Source: Blattamonas nauphoetae (taxonomy: Eukaryota; Preaxostyla; Oxymonadida). From it: a DNA stretch of 64,000 nt. Made by a program: the position numbers and the translations under genes. Location of the stretch: NCBI GenBank assembly GCA_033064195.1, contig JARBJD010000019.1, positions 124,001 through 188,000 on the forward strand. Reading direction: 5' to 3'. The notes under the pieces are model-generated. The model did no database searches, was not told where the DNA came from, and saw only the letters and a program-made list of their open reading frames with translations. Shown in pieces: positions 55,301 to 64,000 of the stretch. The first letter of the stretch is position 1. Each line of letters opens with the position of its first letter.

Positions 55301-58300
55301 ACTGTCACCATTCTTGACACGCATTTTGAGTCCATTTCAGACGCGACAAACAACAATCCATCAGCTCGTGTCATCCAAGTCACAATCGGCACTGGAAAGA
55401 CAGTTTCAATCGATTCATCCTCTTCGTTTGTCAGCTGCTCGTCGTCAGGGAGCGGAGGAGCGATTCACGCGAAACTGACGCAAGAAACGCTTTCAATCAG
55501 ATCAGTGTCGTTCGAAAAGTGCAGCGCGGGTGGAAATGGAGGTGTGATGTGGATTGATGCAACAGAAATGAGCTCAGCATCTCAATTCTCTTTTGCGGCA
55601 GCGAGTTTTGGAGCTGAAACAACTCCAAACACATGCGAAGGAAGAGGAAATGTCCTGTTCATTCAAGTTGACACGCAAACTGTCTCAGATATCATCAAAC
55701 ACACCCAATTTCCTTCGTCTTTCACAACACCTCTCGACGATGGCTTTTTCTCATCCTCTCACTTCGATTTGGCCGAAGTCGAACTGCTGTCACCTCCATC
55801 TGTCCCACAATCCTACTCTTTCTTGTACATCCTCTTCCCGTATCAAGGAGGATCGTTGGATGTCGATTCTGTGAATGGAGTGGATCACTCACAATGTGGA
55901 CATCAGAATCTGCCCTGCAAAACAGTTGCGGAAGGAGCCAGAAATCTGAAGGGGACAGGACGGGCTGTCCAGTTGACCACATCGAATACGATTTCGGGCA
56001 CAATCGAGTCTGACTTTGATTGGACACTGACATCCGATGCGACCAAACGAGAATTAACACTCTCAACCTCTGCCTCGTTAGTGATTCAACAGAACACCTT
56101 CACCATTCTCTCAATCACACTCTCGCTCCCATCAACCGTCCCAATCTCGCCTTTCGTCGTCTCAGGGGGGACCCTTAAGATCGATCAGACGAACACGATC
56201 GTCACTCAAGGAGTGGAAGGCAGACCAGTCCAAATCTCTGCTCCTCTCTTCTCGGTCAGTTCTGGCAAGCTCACCATGTCTGGTTCTGAACTCTCACCAA
56301 TCTTTTTCTCGTATTTCACATCAACCGACGATTCAGACGTCTCTCTCATCAGAATTGGGGGCGATACTCATTCAAAAGCGTCCCTCACACTCTCCCACAC
56401 GTTCTTCACCGATTGCACCCTCACAACGGGAGCAGTGATCTCATTTGTTGGCCAAGTCGCCGGAGATGTGAAGATTGACTCGTGTTTCTTCACTCGAAAC
56501 AGTGGAACAGGTTCAAACGACGTTTTATCCACTCCCATTTGGGAAGGTGCCTTCACAGCAAACACAATCACGAATTCTCATTCGGACAGCAACCACAATC
56601 ATTTCGTGGTGGGCACTCACACTCGAAACGACTTGCTTCCCTTCTCCGTGTTGGCTGTTCATCAAGGACAATATGACAACGACAAGTGTCATCTTCCAAC
56701 ACATGCCTGTCAGTCAGCAGCTGCAGCACTCAGCCACACTGGCCAGATGGGGACAGACAACACTGTTGTGATTCGTGAGATTCGATTGGACACAGATGCG
56801 ACAGAGACAAGCACGCTCTACGTTGGGGAGAGAAGGGTTGATGTGAGAGGAGGAAGGGCGGATGGGAAAACGAAGTTGATAAGAAGTGGACACAGTTCGT
56901 TGCTGACATTGACCACAGGAACAGTGAAACTGAGTTCCCTCATTCTGAGTGATCTAAATCCAGATTCTGACAGTGTTTACATTAAACTGACAGGAGAGGG
57001 TGTTCTGACACTGGAGAACGTCGAACACGATGGTGAATCAAAAGAACGGGCTGTTTCTCTGATATCGACAACAACAGGTTCACTCTTTCTCTCGTCCTTC
57101 AGCGCTCATCACGTGACAATGACCGAATCCCCTCTAATCACAACAAAAGGACCTCTGACCGCTGTGGCATGCGTGTTCACGTCCATCACTCGCACTCAAC
57201 CCAAGCCATCCGTGTTCTCATCCACACTCTCGTCGGATGTTGCTGTTTCTGTTGTTCAGACCACTTTCGAGGGATGTTCAGCGTCTGACACAGACAGATG
57301 GGTGGAACTGATCGGAACGAACTCAGCTTCATTCGAAACCACAAATTGGGAAGGCACTTTCACGAAAGATTCCAATTGGGACGAAATTGTGGTTGACGAT
57401 GTCAAAACGGTTGGATCGGTCAAATTCAATCCATTCTCACTCTTGTATCTCTTCTCTCGTCGCTCTGAGAAGAAGATTGTTGTGAAATCGACAAGCTCGA
57501 GTCGGGACCATCCTCTTTGTGGACACAAAAACCTTCCGTGTGCATCGATTGAAGGAGGAATGGAGTTGACGAAGGAGAGGGTAGTCGACATCGACACAAT
57601 CGGAGCAATTTCGACCTGCTTTGAGATGAACGAAGACGACCTGACGCTCGCAGGACATCAACGGAAGGGGACACTGCGATTTGTGAAAGTTGGCCAAATT
57701 GTAAGCGGCGAGGAAGGCACTCTTCTCTCCCTCGCCCATCTTTCAATCAATTTCATCGAATGGCAAGGCATCGACATCAGCCCGTTCACTATCGAGGCTG
57801 GGTCGATGGAGATGAAAGGGTGCACGTTCGATCCTTTCCCCAATCTCTCTTTTGTTGTGATTTCGATGAGCGGGGAAGAGTTGAAGATGAACGAGACAAC
57901 TGTCATGCTCGGAACGTCGACTGGAGCACTTGTGAAGACAAGCAGAGGAAATCTGAGCATTGAAACGATGACAATCGAGTCGACATCGTTCGCCTCGCCT
58001 CCTTTCGTGTTGTCCGGCCTATCGAAAGCAACTCTGAAATCAATCACAATGGAGAAGACGACAGTCACAGAACTAATCTCAATCTCGTCATCGAACAACA
58101 CATCACTCGAATCGTCTCGCTTCATCGGAATCACTCAGCCATCCACTCGAAACACAGACGATCTGTGTGAGTGGGAAACAGGACTGGTAAGGTTGACACA
58201 ATCAGACTGTCTTGTAAGTGACACGTACTTCATCGATTTGGACGAAGGGGCGATGCTTGTGGACGACTCAAATGCGACCATTCTCACTGCAACGTTCCTC

Positions 58301-59881
58301 GACAACACGCCCAACCATGCAGTGTTCCGTTCTGCACACCGAAACATGAGATGTGTGGGGGAGAGTGCGGTGAATGTGCGAGGGCTGTCGGGAGGGGATG
58401 GATTCAAGTCGGATTCAATGTGGATCTCGACGGACGAGACGTGCCGCGTGATGAAAGATTCGGTTCTTTCGAAAGCACCGTTCTTCACTCCGACACTCGA
58501 TGCATCTTCAAGCAAGTGTGCGAGCGGAGAGAAGGGGCACACACTGACACTGAAAGGAGAGCTTCTTGTTCCATGTGGGTTGTGCTTGGAAGTGTTTGAG
58601 ATGATTGGATCGAAATCACCGAAAACGGAAGGGAACTCGCAAGCATTCCTCATAACAGCTGAGAACGGCACGGAATGGACAGAGGAGAGCGTGAAAGTGA
58701 CACTCTCATCGTCTCAGATCACGTTGGACCACTCTCACGAATTGCGAGCTCGCCTCTCCACAACACACGGATTCAGCACTTCCCAATCCCTCCGAATCAA
58801 AGTCTCGGCTGCCGACGAAAGGAAATCACAAGCATCGAAAGTGATCAGCCTTGTTGTTCCGATTGTGTGTTCTGTCATCGCCTTGTTCATTCTGCTAATC
58901 ATTCTCGTCGTGCTGATCCGACGACGAAGGAACAAACAGAACTTGAAGTCAAAAGATGTGAAAGAGGAACTGAATTTGGATATCAAAGAAGACGATGGAC
59001 TGTTCGACAACATCACAATGTTAGATCACACACGCGCACTGATCCACGCAGACGACAGCCTGGTTCCTCCAGGTGATGAAGCGAAGAATGCGACTAAAGT
59101 GGCTGAGAAGATGTCGTCTCCACCTCAAAACGTGGTCAATCCAAAGCCACTCAGTGCGACGAATCAGGTGATGGTGGAGGCAATTGGGTTTTCAGACAAA
59201 GTTGAAGTGAAACGGGTGAACAAGGCAGACACGCTGTACCGTCGATTGCATGGATCGAAACAGAAAGACATGCACAGACGTTTGGTTGATTCGGCCGAGA
59301 TGGGAAAGATGCTGACGCGAACACTGGAGAACATTGCGCAACATGGAACGACATCCGATATCCTGTCGAAATTGACACCACACCGGATCACGTTCGACGA
59401 GAACGATAACCTTTTCTTTAAGATGATGGCTGATGCTGTGGAAGGACCGAATGTGTTTGGGAGTTTGGGGGCTTCTCGTTTGGAGCAGAGTGGGTTTGAG
59501 GAACTGCGATGGCTGGCGCCGGAAGCTGTGAAAGTGGGCGGAACATTCGACACATCCAAAGCGGCAGTTTTTAGTCTTGGCCTCATCTTGTGGGAAATGG
59601 AGACTGGTCAAGTGCCGTTCTCGGAGCTTGATGCTCAGAACGCTCAGCGATTGCTGGGGACAGGAACGGCGCTGAACTGTTCCGACATCGACGACGATGA
59701 TCTGGAAGAGATGATCAAGCAGTGTCTGGATCCAGACCCATCAGGTCGTCCCACACTTCACGAACTGGCGGAGTTCTGCTGGAGAAGGAAGATGGGATCG
59801 AAAAAGGAGGAGGAAAAGCCGGAACCGCTGCCTGCTGATCCCACTCTTCCACCACCCCCTCACCCATTCCGTCAACCATAA
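52352..59881 (+). CDS. Giant secreted beta-helix receptor-like protein with C-terminal pseudokinase (2,509 aa)
   Basis: ATG 52352 gives MILFIVVFFVPWLYSIPLLE, a signal peptide; an in-frame TTG at 52343 is a less likely start. The extracellular ~2,150 residues are Ser/Thr-rich right-handed beta-helix modules. Each opens with a G/D-x-CG...C motif: EDCGNTYHLACATLAYAL, FCWGEGRKCKSLDGVI, SQCGHQNLPCKTVAEGA, KCHLPTHACQSAAAAL, PLCGHKNLPCASIEGG. One membrane segment follows (VPIVCSVIALFILLIILVVL) with a RRRR stop-transfer. The cytosolic part ends in a kinase-like fold: LSKLTPHRITFDENDN (in place of the HRD loop), RWLAPEAV, AAVFSLGLILWEMETGQVPF, CLDPDPSGRPTLHEL. VAIK, HRD and DFG are all missing, so it is probably inactive. 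No intron is needed. Typical of oxymonad surface proteins; ligand unknown. Confidence 0.9.
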   Translation: MILFIVVFFVPWLYSIPLLEYEVNLSRRSNREPCSLTLSQNKYQTNSLIISSEITNLHGAVERTLIFEGNSPSQSLITLVNSTMQLSSLSFFQSASRSLHITENSNCSIVCCDFHVESLRTPIQCSDAVVKLTSTSFTSSNKGQLCTLVRTSGPNSQVHFHSSVFDDQVVFDTDPFLTNFATPNLTLSNCDFKNISLGTSIYIPEVDTLANNTISACTFHTSTDVLSGGLLRGLFRSTSLLAVNNTFTRTTSGTVESRVYTPQSQVTTAGPVSFHLCSWTDTSSDITGGAINAVCVGDITITECIFTRSSAKGKYLEEHASGGAIFFDGAGISSAHINETTFYGCHAVGYAGSVGIYNSSKCSLTRTNFSCSTTDYSIPTLHFRNLPSGSVLQNLRFEHSYQTGIQDVNCNSGAIDFDRVLGELYHSNILYRNNTAHVGGAVYYSHVNSTSSPNVTWFSCIFYDNKATKMLPRKDNGIDTNCGNDIWVGVDHVDWHNTIADENKFINCFSTSLSPRIAMIQPESTTTTVFPNGTDLSIRLPNPALFVVPSTGQNHEDCGNTYHLACATLAYALSNFHSSSTGKVLIESGTINEIQSCSIDQKDIVVTSYGNGYPLLKTTTKDAFITVTSSYNLHIQYITFEVSSSPVVKHIGSGTLKLQESTFRSPPNNDILTSSAISASGGDIILVQVVFSHLTFETGSALDCVGVRSVSLTDVDFISINTQQSSPLRIEQTTQSLTLENLQFECCSGVVYSDIQIDASSITLPSSTVLNLVSTSSSPRSAEYDEQQVTSWPSKAILVGEDGVDEEFCWGEGRKCKSLDGVISRVGKNFEGSIELDPETRKEARIVLTEARTLKVIGEKADTTGIELPDSASAVQITSDASLTLSTLTLIVTPPSASNCLVSSSGQLSLTDVIISLLNDASERTGSVISVQSGNTVFTNCRLDGEGKKMGTLAQVSETGQAEFHSSSFKNLVLDASLVLSTGTVTILDTHFESISDATNNNPSARVIQVTIGTGKTVSIDSSSSFVSCSSSGSGGAIHAKLTQETLSIRSVSFEKCSAGGNGGVMWIDATEMSSASQFSFAAASFGAETTPNTCEGRGNVLFIQVDTQTVSDIIKHTQFPSSFTTPLDDGFFSSSHFDLAEVELLSPPSVPQSYSFLYILFPYQGGSLDVDSVNGVDHSQCGHQNLPCKTVAEGARNLKGTGRAVQLTTSNTISGTIESDFDWTLTSDATKRELTLSTSASLVIQQNTFTILSITLSLPSTVPISPFVVSGGTLKIDQTNTIVTQGVEGRPVQISAPLFSVSSGKLTMSGSELSPIFFSYFTSTDDSDVSLIRIGGDTHSKASLTLSHTFFTDCTLTTGAVISFVGQVAGDVKIDSCFFTRNSGTGSNDVLSTPIWEGAFTANTITNSHSDSNHNHFVVGTHTRNDLLPFSVLAVHQGQYDNDKCHLPTHACQSAAAALSHTGQMGTDNTVVIREIRLDTDATETSTLYVGERRVDVRGGRADGKTKLIRSGHSSLLTLTTGTVKLSSLILSDLNPDSDSVYIKLTGEGVLTLENVEHDGESKERAVSLISTTTGSLFLSSFSAHHVTMTESPLITTKGPLTAVACVFTSITRTQPKPSVFSSTLSSDVAVSVVQTTFEGCSASDTDRWVELIGTNSASFETTNWEGTFTKDSNWDEIVVDDVKTVGSVKFNPFSLLYLFSRRSEKKIVVKSTSSSRDHPLCGHKNLPCASIEGGMELTKERVVDIDTIGAISTCFEMNEDDLTLAGHQRKGTLRFVKVGQIVSGEEGTLLSLAHLSINFIEWQGIDISPFTIEAGSMEMKGCTFDPFPNLSFVVISMSGEELKMNETTVMLGTSTGALVKTSRGNLSIETMTIESTSFASPPFVLSGLSKATLKSITMEKTTVTELISISSSNNTSLESSRFIGITQPSTRNTDDLCEWETGLVRLTQSDCLVSDTYFIDLDEGAMLVDDSNATILTATFLDNTPNHAVFRSAHRNMRCVGESAVNVRGLSGGDGFKSDSMWISTDETCRVMKDSVLSKAPFFTPTLDASSSKCASGEKGHTLTLKGELLVPCGLCLEVFEMIGSKSPKTEGNSQAFLITAENGTEWTEESVKVTLSSSQITLDHSHELRARLSTTHGFSTSQSLRIKVSAADERKSQASKVISLVVPIVCSVIALFILLIILVVLIRRRRNKQNLKSKDVKEELNLDIKEDDGLFDNITMLDHTRALIHADDSLVPPGDEAKNATKVAEKMSSPPQNVVNPKPLSATNQVMVEAIGFSDKVEVKRVNKADTLYRRLHGSKQKDMHRRLVDSAEMGKMLTRTLENIAQHGTTSDILSKLTPHRITFDENDNLFFKMMADAVEGPNVFGSLGASRLEQSGFEELRWLAPEAVKVGGTFDTSKAAVFSLGLILWEMETGQVPFSELDAQNAQRLLGTGTALNCSDIDDDDLEEMIKQCLDPDPSGRPTLHELAEFCWRRKMGSKKEEEKPEPLPADPTLPPPPHPFRQP

Positions 59882-60773
59882 GCACTTCACAGGTTCATCG
59901 GAGGTGCCTAATTAGGCATCAGATGAGGGAAGACTAGATTAAGAAAGGGTGACGCCTTTACTGTGTCACAGGATGAGTGAAAGCTCGTCATTCAGACACC
60001 ATTTCACACGTTCACAACACACACAAACCCATACCATCACTTTCACTATCCATTATTCACACTCCTCACTCACTCAGCCACGAGTTGATCGGAGGTCACT
60101 CCACCACATCACAATTGATTTCCCCACGATCCATCTACTCGCTCTCGTCATATGAACATCTCACTCATTCTTTCTTCTATCTCCACTCAATCGAGAGTCG
60201 ATCTCCATTTTCGTCAACACTCACCCATTTTCACGTCATCTCGTCTTCATTCGTCTCTAGCTGCCACGTCAATTCTCTCATCTTTCCACATTTCATCTTC
60301 ATTTCCTTTTCTCTTTCTCTCTTTCTTCTCACTCATTGTGTGGAGTTCCACGATGTCTGAATCCTCTTTTCGTTTCCATCTCTCTCCATTTCTGTGTGTC
60401 ACGCCACATGTCACCATTCGCGGTCTGTTTCGACAGAGTTCCTTTTCGCATCGAACAGGCATGGTTGTGTTCGTCGATGGCCATCGCCCGCGCTGAATGT
60501 TTCTGCATCATTTGTGTGAGAATGATGTGGATGGGTGTTTTGGGTGTCTCTTGTGTGAGACGGGATTTCGTTCTCTTCATTTCCATCTTTCTTTTGAAAA
60601 CACTTTTTCAGGACATCACGGAATGAGAAATGAAAAACTGTGTACAGAGCGAAGTGAAAATGAATTATTGTTGACCCTTTTGTTCTCTTGAATGTACACT
60701 AAAAAGGACTTTATTCGCTTCCGGTCCACTCTATTCTGGTCTTCAGTGTGATAACGAGGTGCGATGCTCACCA
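59882..60773. other. Intergenic stretch between convergent genes
   Basis: Holds short overlapping frames of low-complexity Ser/His/Leu (plus) and Lys/Arg/Thr (minus). None is supported. It carries the 3' ends of both neighbours; AT-rich tracts near 60680-60720 may include their polyadenylation regions. Confidence 0.4.
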
Positions 60774-63700
60774 TCAGAGAACTCCTCCAGCAGTCATGCC
60801 TTCGATTGATGGAGTCCGGGAGAGAAAGTCAGAGAAGTCATGGTCAATTATTTCTTGTTTCTTCCCAAATACACGAATCGATCGAAGGAGTGTCCCAATC
60901 ACACAGATCCCGTTTTCGTAGTCCTCCAAAAACGATGAGTCTGACACAGCTCGAATCACACAGTCCACCATTCCACAACGCATAATCTCCATCTGATTCT
61001 CAACACTGCTCAGACACACAAGTCTCTTCACAAACTCCAACATGACAGAAGCTTTTGCTGGAATTGGAGAGCTGATGAAATGAAAGAATGAATTTGACAC
61101 ACAGCATCGACCGACAGAGATCTTGCATGTACTCGGTTTGATAGGATATCAACGAAATATCTGAAGCAACAATGAAGAATGTTTTATCGACACACTGGCA
61201 GGAGTTAGTCCTCGAACGAGAACACCAACGAGAAAGATTGAATCACGCCCACTTTTCGCCTCGTCCGACAGGAATTCAGGAAAAAGTTTGAGGAGTTGAG
61301 GGAGTTCGGGAAAATCAGGGGGAGAGATAGATGGTTGATTCCGGCCTTCGAAGCGATCGATTGACATGAATGTGTTGGAGTGAAAGAGAGCAGACTCGAA
61401 TCCAGGTGGCATATTCAGCCAAGAAAGAGACAGACAAAAAGTAAGGATGTTTGATTCTCCGTTTCTGAGGTTTTTCAGGTCTTTTCGGAACGGAACTGAT
61501 GTGAATAGCTCTTTCAGACTTTGGAAGTCACCGAAAGGAGCTGTGAAGAGGAGCAGTGTTGTCACCATCACCTTCAGAGTGTCAACCACAGAGACAAGAT
61601 TTGAGCCCGATCGTAGAACAGGAAGGAAGAAGCGGACGACAAGCGGAGGAGGGAAATAAACAAAGAGATGGAATGTGGTGGAGATGAGAGGTGTGCAAAA
61701 CAATGCTAGAGAGTTTATCAAACGTGGTTCGGTCTCAGTTAACTCGGATTCGAATAGATCGATGTGAACTCCTCGTCGACAGAGAGCATGAAAGCTACAC
61801 AGCGATGTGTTGAGGAGCGTGTCTGGGAAACCCTCCTGACTTCCACCAAGATTGACGAAGAAGGAAAGTGGGTCGGTTCGGAGTGTTCGTTCGAAGAGGA
61901 GGTCAAGAGGAGGCTGGTGGGGTTTGAAGGGGTTGAGAGAATTGTGACAGAGGAGGACGAGGTTATTCTCATAAGGAAGAAGAAGGTGTGTTTCAAATTC
62001 AGGTTGTGTAGTGAGAATGGATGTGAGAGTGGGAGGGAAGTCTCGTTCGATCAGCAGTGAGATTAGAAGACAGTACCTGACGAGAACTTGAATATGTTCT
62101 GGCCCGAGCTCACTGAGGAAGAGATCATTGAAATCAGAAGTGATGCGAGAGACTGCATGTTGGTTTTCCTCGAAAGAGAGAATGAGCTGAGTAGCTTTCG
62201 CCATCCCCAAATTGTCGACGATCGCCCTGTGTCGGAGGAACAAGATCAGAATGACGGTGTTGAAAAAAGACCAAGTGGGGCGTAAATCCGCAGTGATCAT
62301 TCCGTCCCAGTGGAACTGATCAACAGGGAATGGTGGCAGAGAATGACCATTAATATGTTTCATGATCCATGTCGATGAAATGCGAATAATGGCTTGTTGT
62401 TCCTCAGGCCACCCTTCGGTGAACGTATTCTGGAGTTTAGTCCACAGATGTGGTAACTGGGAGAATATATCGAGTTTGCCAATTAAATCTTGGAAGAGGA
62501 AAAACGCCGTCGAGCGGATTTGATTGTTTGAACTGCTGAGCGCTGAGACTGTCTGATCAAGGAATGTCGAAACATCGCGAATGCACTTGTCAGCACCAAC
62601 GAGTTCACAAACAGAAAGACAACGGATCAGCGATTGAGCCAGTTTCTGATCGTCCTCTTCGTCAAACAGTGATGAATCGAATCTCTCGGTTGGACTGAGA
62701 TCGTCGATGTATCTAGCGACGACGCAAGTTGTTGGAACTTTGCTTGGAGCGAGAGAAGCGTCGGTCGGAAGAACGGCAATTTGAGGAAAGACGTGTCATT
62801 CTGAAAATCGAAGTCAAAAAAAAGAAGACACACCTCAACTTTCTTTTCGCCTGAGACAACTTTCTGCAGAAGTACTTTCCAAGACGTTATCCTTTTTGCC
62901 TCTTCAAATAAATCCGGATCAAACTGTTTTATGATTTCGGAAAGCTCAGGTTCGAGCAGTTTCATCCATTTTGTGAATTTTGGCGAGTGTGGATTGACTT
63001 CAATATCAGTCAGACGAACTTTGTGGTTGACCTTACCTTCGTTCTCCAGTTGACGAACAACACTGTGGGCAATGTTGGGGGACATCATCAAAGAATTCAT
63101 TAAGTTAAGATCATTAAGGAACGTTTGGGCGCAAGCTTTGGTATTTCTACGCACCAAATAGTCAAGTTCAGACGTGTCACAGATGGGAATTAGTATTCCA
63201 GTGTTGATGAGAAGATTGATGAGGTGCAGAACCACAGGGGGGATCAGATTGTTAAAAAAATGGTCGTTGATGCGCTTGGAAAGACAATTTGAGGAGGAAA
63301 GTTGATCAATCAAGACAAGGAAAAGGAGAGAGAGATGGGTGATGCTGTCAGAGAATGATTGTGGGGAATTTGGAGGTGATGAATCTGATTGTGAGGTGAA
63401 GAGATCTGAGATTGAAGAAATCGAAGAGAAAGAGACAAACTGATCCGAGCTGTCCCAAATCGATCAATCAGAACATCGTCCCAATCGAAGCTAAATAAGT
63501 CACCGCGAAACGAAGCTTTCGATTCAAGTCCAATCACAGCACACACGAACCATTCCATCAAATCCTGAAAAAAAAAGACACAACAAAGGATCCAAACCAA
63601 CGAAATTGTCGATAAACAAGATAATGAATGCAGACCTTCCATTCGATCACTTCTTGAGCTTCACATTTTGAAGTGACAAACGATGAAAGTGTTTGGATGC

Positions 63701-63996
63701 CTTCATGCTCGACAAGAGAGGTCGGAGAATCTGTTGAGGCTGTTGGATCATGCCAGACAAGCAGGGGATATTTGAGGAGATTGTCAAGATTGTCTTTCGC
63801 TCCTTCAGGAAGTTCACCATTTCTTGTTCGGGGGTGTATGACGGCATCCACTTCAAATTGGCGGAGAGAATCGACAATTTGGATTTCTTCTTCTGTTTGG
63901 CGTGATCGTTTTGATATCTCATCTTCACGTGGGAATTTTGGGAGCGTGGGAACATCAGTTGATGAGAACAGTGGTTCTGACAAAGTTCCACCTTGA
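60774..63996 (-). CDS. Large helical protein gene with six short introns, 5' end outside window
   Basis: Exons on minus: 63996-63636, 63564-63441, 63405-62834, 62800-62775, 62742-61196, 61160-61103 and 61071-60774. Introns (71, 35, 33, 32, 35 and 31 nt) have donors GTCTGC, GTTTGT, GTGTGT, GTTCTT, GTGTGT, GTGTGT and acceptors CAG or AAG; joining them gives ~995 residues without a stop. Landmarks: PLFSSTDVPTLPKFPRED, PRTRNGELPEGAKDNLDNLL, DLMEWFVCAVIGLESKASF, CVVARYIDDLSPTERFDSSL, WLNMPPGFESALFHSNTF and the end SIEGMTAGGVL. Composition predicts an all-helical ARM/HEAT-like protein, larger than F1/F2. No catalytic motif or membrane segment is seen and no family is recognised. TTG 63983 is not a credible start; the true ATG lies beyond the window. 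Confidence 0.7.
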
Positions 63997-64000
63997 AGTT

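Noticed and set aside
1-64000. Non-standard genetic code (TAA/TAG as Gln, known in some oxymonads)
   Set aside because: The 2,509-residue gene and the intact F1 genes need no readthrough and end at ordinary stops; the shared TAG in two F1 copies is better explained as a lesion.

Overview
The window looks like nuclear DNA of an oxymonad flagellate, most probably Blattamonas nauphoetae or a close relative. This is recognition from memory, not a search. The grounds are: (i) a >2,500-residue secreted right-handed beta-helix protein ending in a membrane segment and a degenerate kinase-like domain, (ii) a large family of ~357-residue all-helical proteins ending in LQGMNLP-like sequence, (iii) very short introns (about 30-71 nt) with GTNTG-type donors and CAG/AAG acceptors, and (iv) standard stop codons.

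Left part (1-13.5 kb). A Cys-rich multi-exon reading region (12-1390, minus); a possible tRNA-like pol III unit (~1.82-1.90 kb); a decayed Harbinger-type transposase (2.35-3.86 kb, minus); and a kinase C-lobe + SPRY-like + DEK_C-like gene (4.44-5.85 kb, plus). A host gene of the second helical family (F2) is cut in two (6885-7370 and 12091-12546) by two related inverted-repeat elements, B (7371-11655) and A (11662-12090).

Middle-left (13.5-25.9 kb). A hAT-like transposase carrying an OTU-like cysteine-protease domain (13.52-16.31 kb); a minus-strand gene with a ~1 kb 21-bp minisatellite and a tandem array of 137-bp intron+exon units (16.3-18.6 kb); an F2 fragment; and a beta-helix membrane protein in two adjoining frames (19.18-24.84 kb).

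Centre (25.9-52.2 kb). Nine F1 copies, all on the minus strand, with recurring intergenic cassettes (R, S, M). They share an upstream motif, ACCCATAA(C/G)GAGT on the coding strand, at a fixed 23-24 nt before the ATG. Five copies are open from ATG to stop, two carry the same early TAG, one is split by a 475-bp MITE, and one is cut into three by two independent insertions: a 3.3-kb TIR element carrying captured coiled-coil gene sequence, and a 1.9-kb element with a TAA target duplication that itself hosts a nested relative. A CRN/RHS-like ATPase locus lies between F1 copies at 28.85-30.78 kb.

Right part (52.35-64 kb). The giant beta-helix/pseudokinase receptor-like protein (plus), then a large helical protein gene on minus for which I resolve six short introns; it runs off the window end.

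Overall this is an accessory, duplication-rich region. Surface-exposed beta-helix proteins and expanding helical gene families are the live part; several classes of DNA transposon keep inserting into the duplicated copies.
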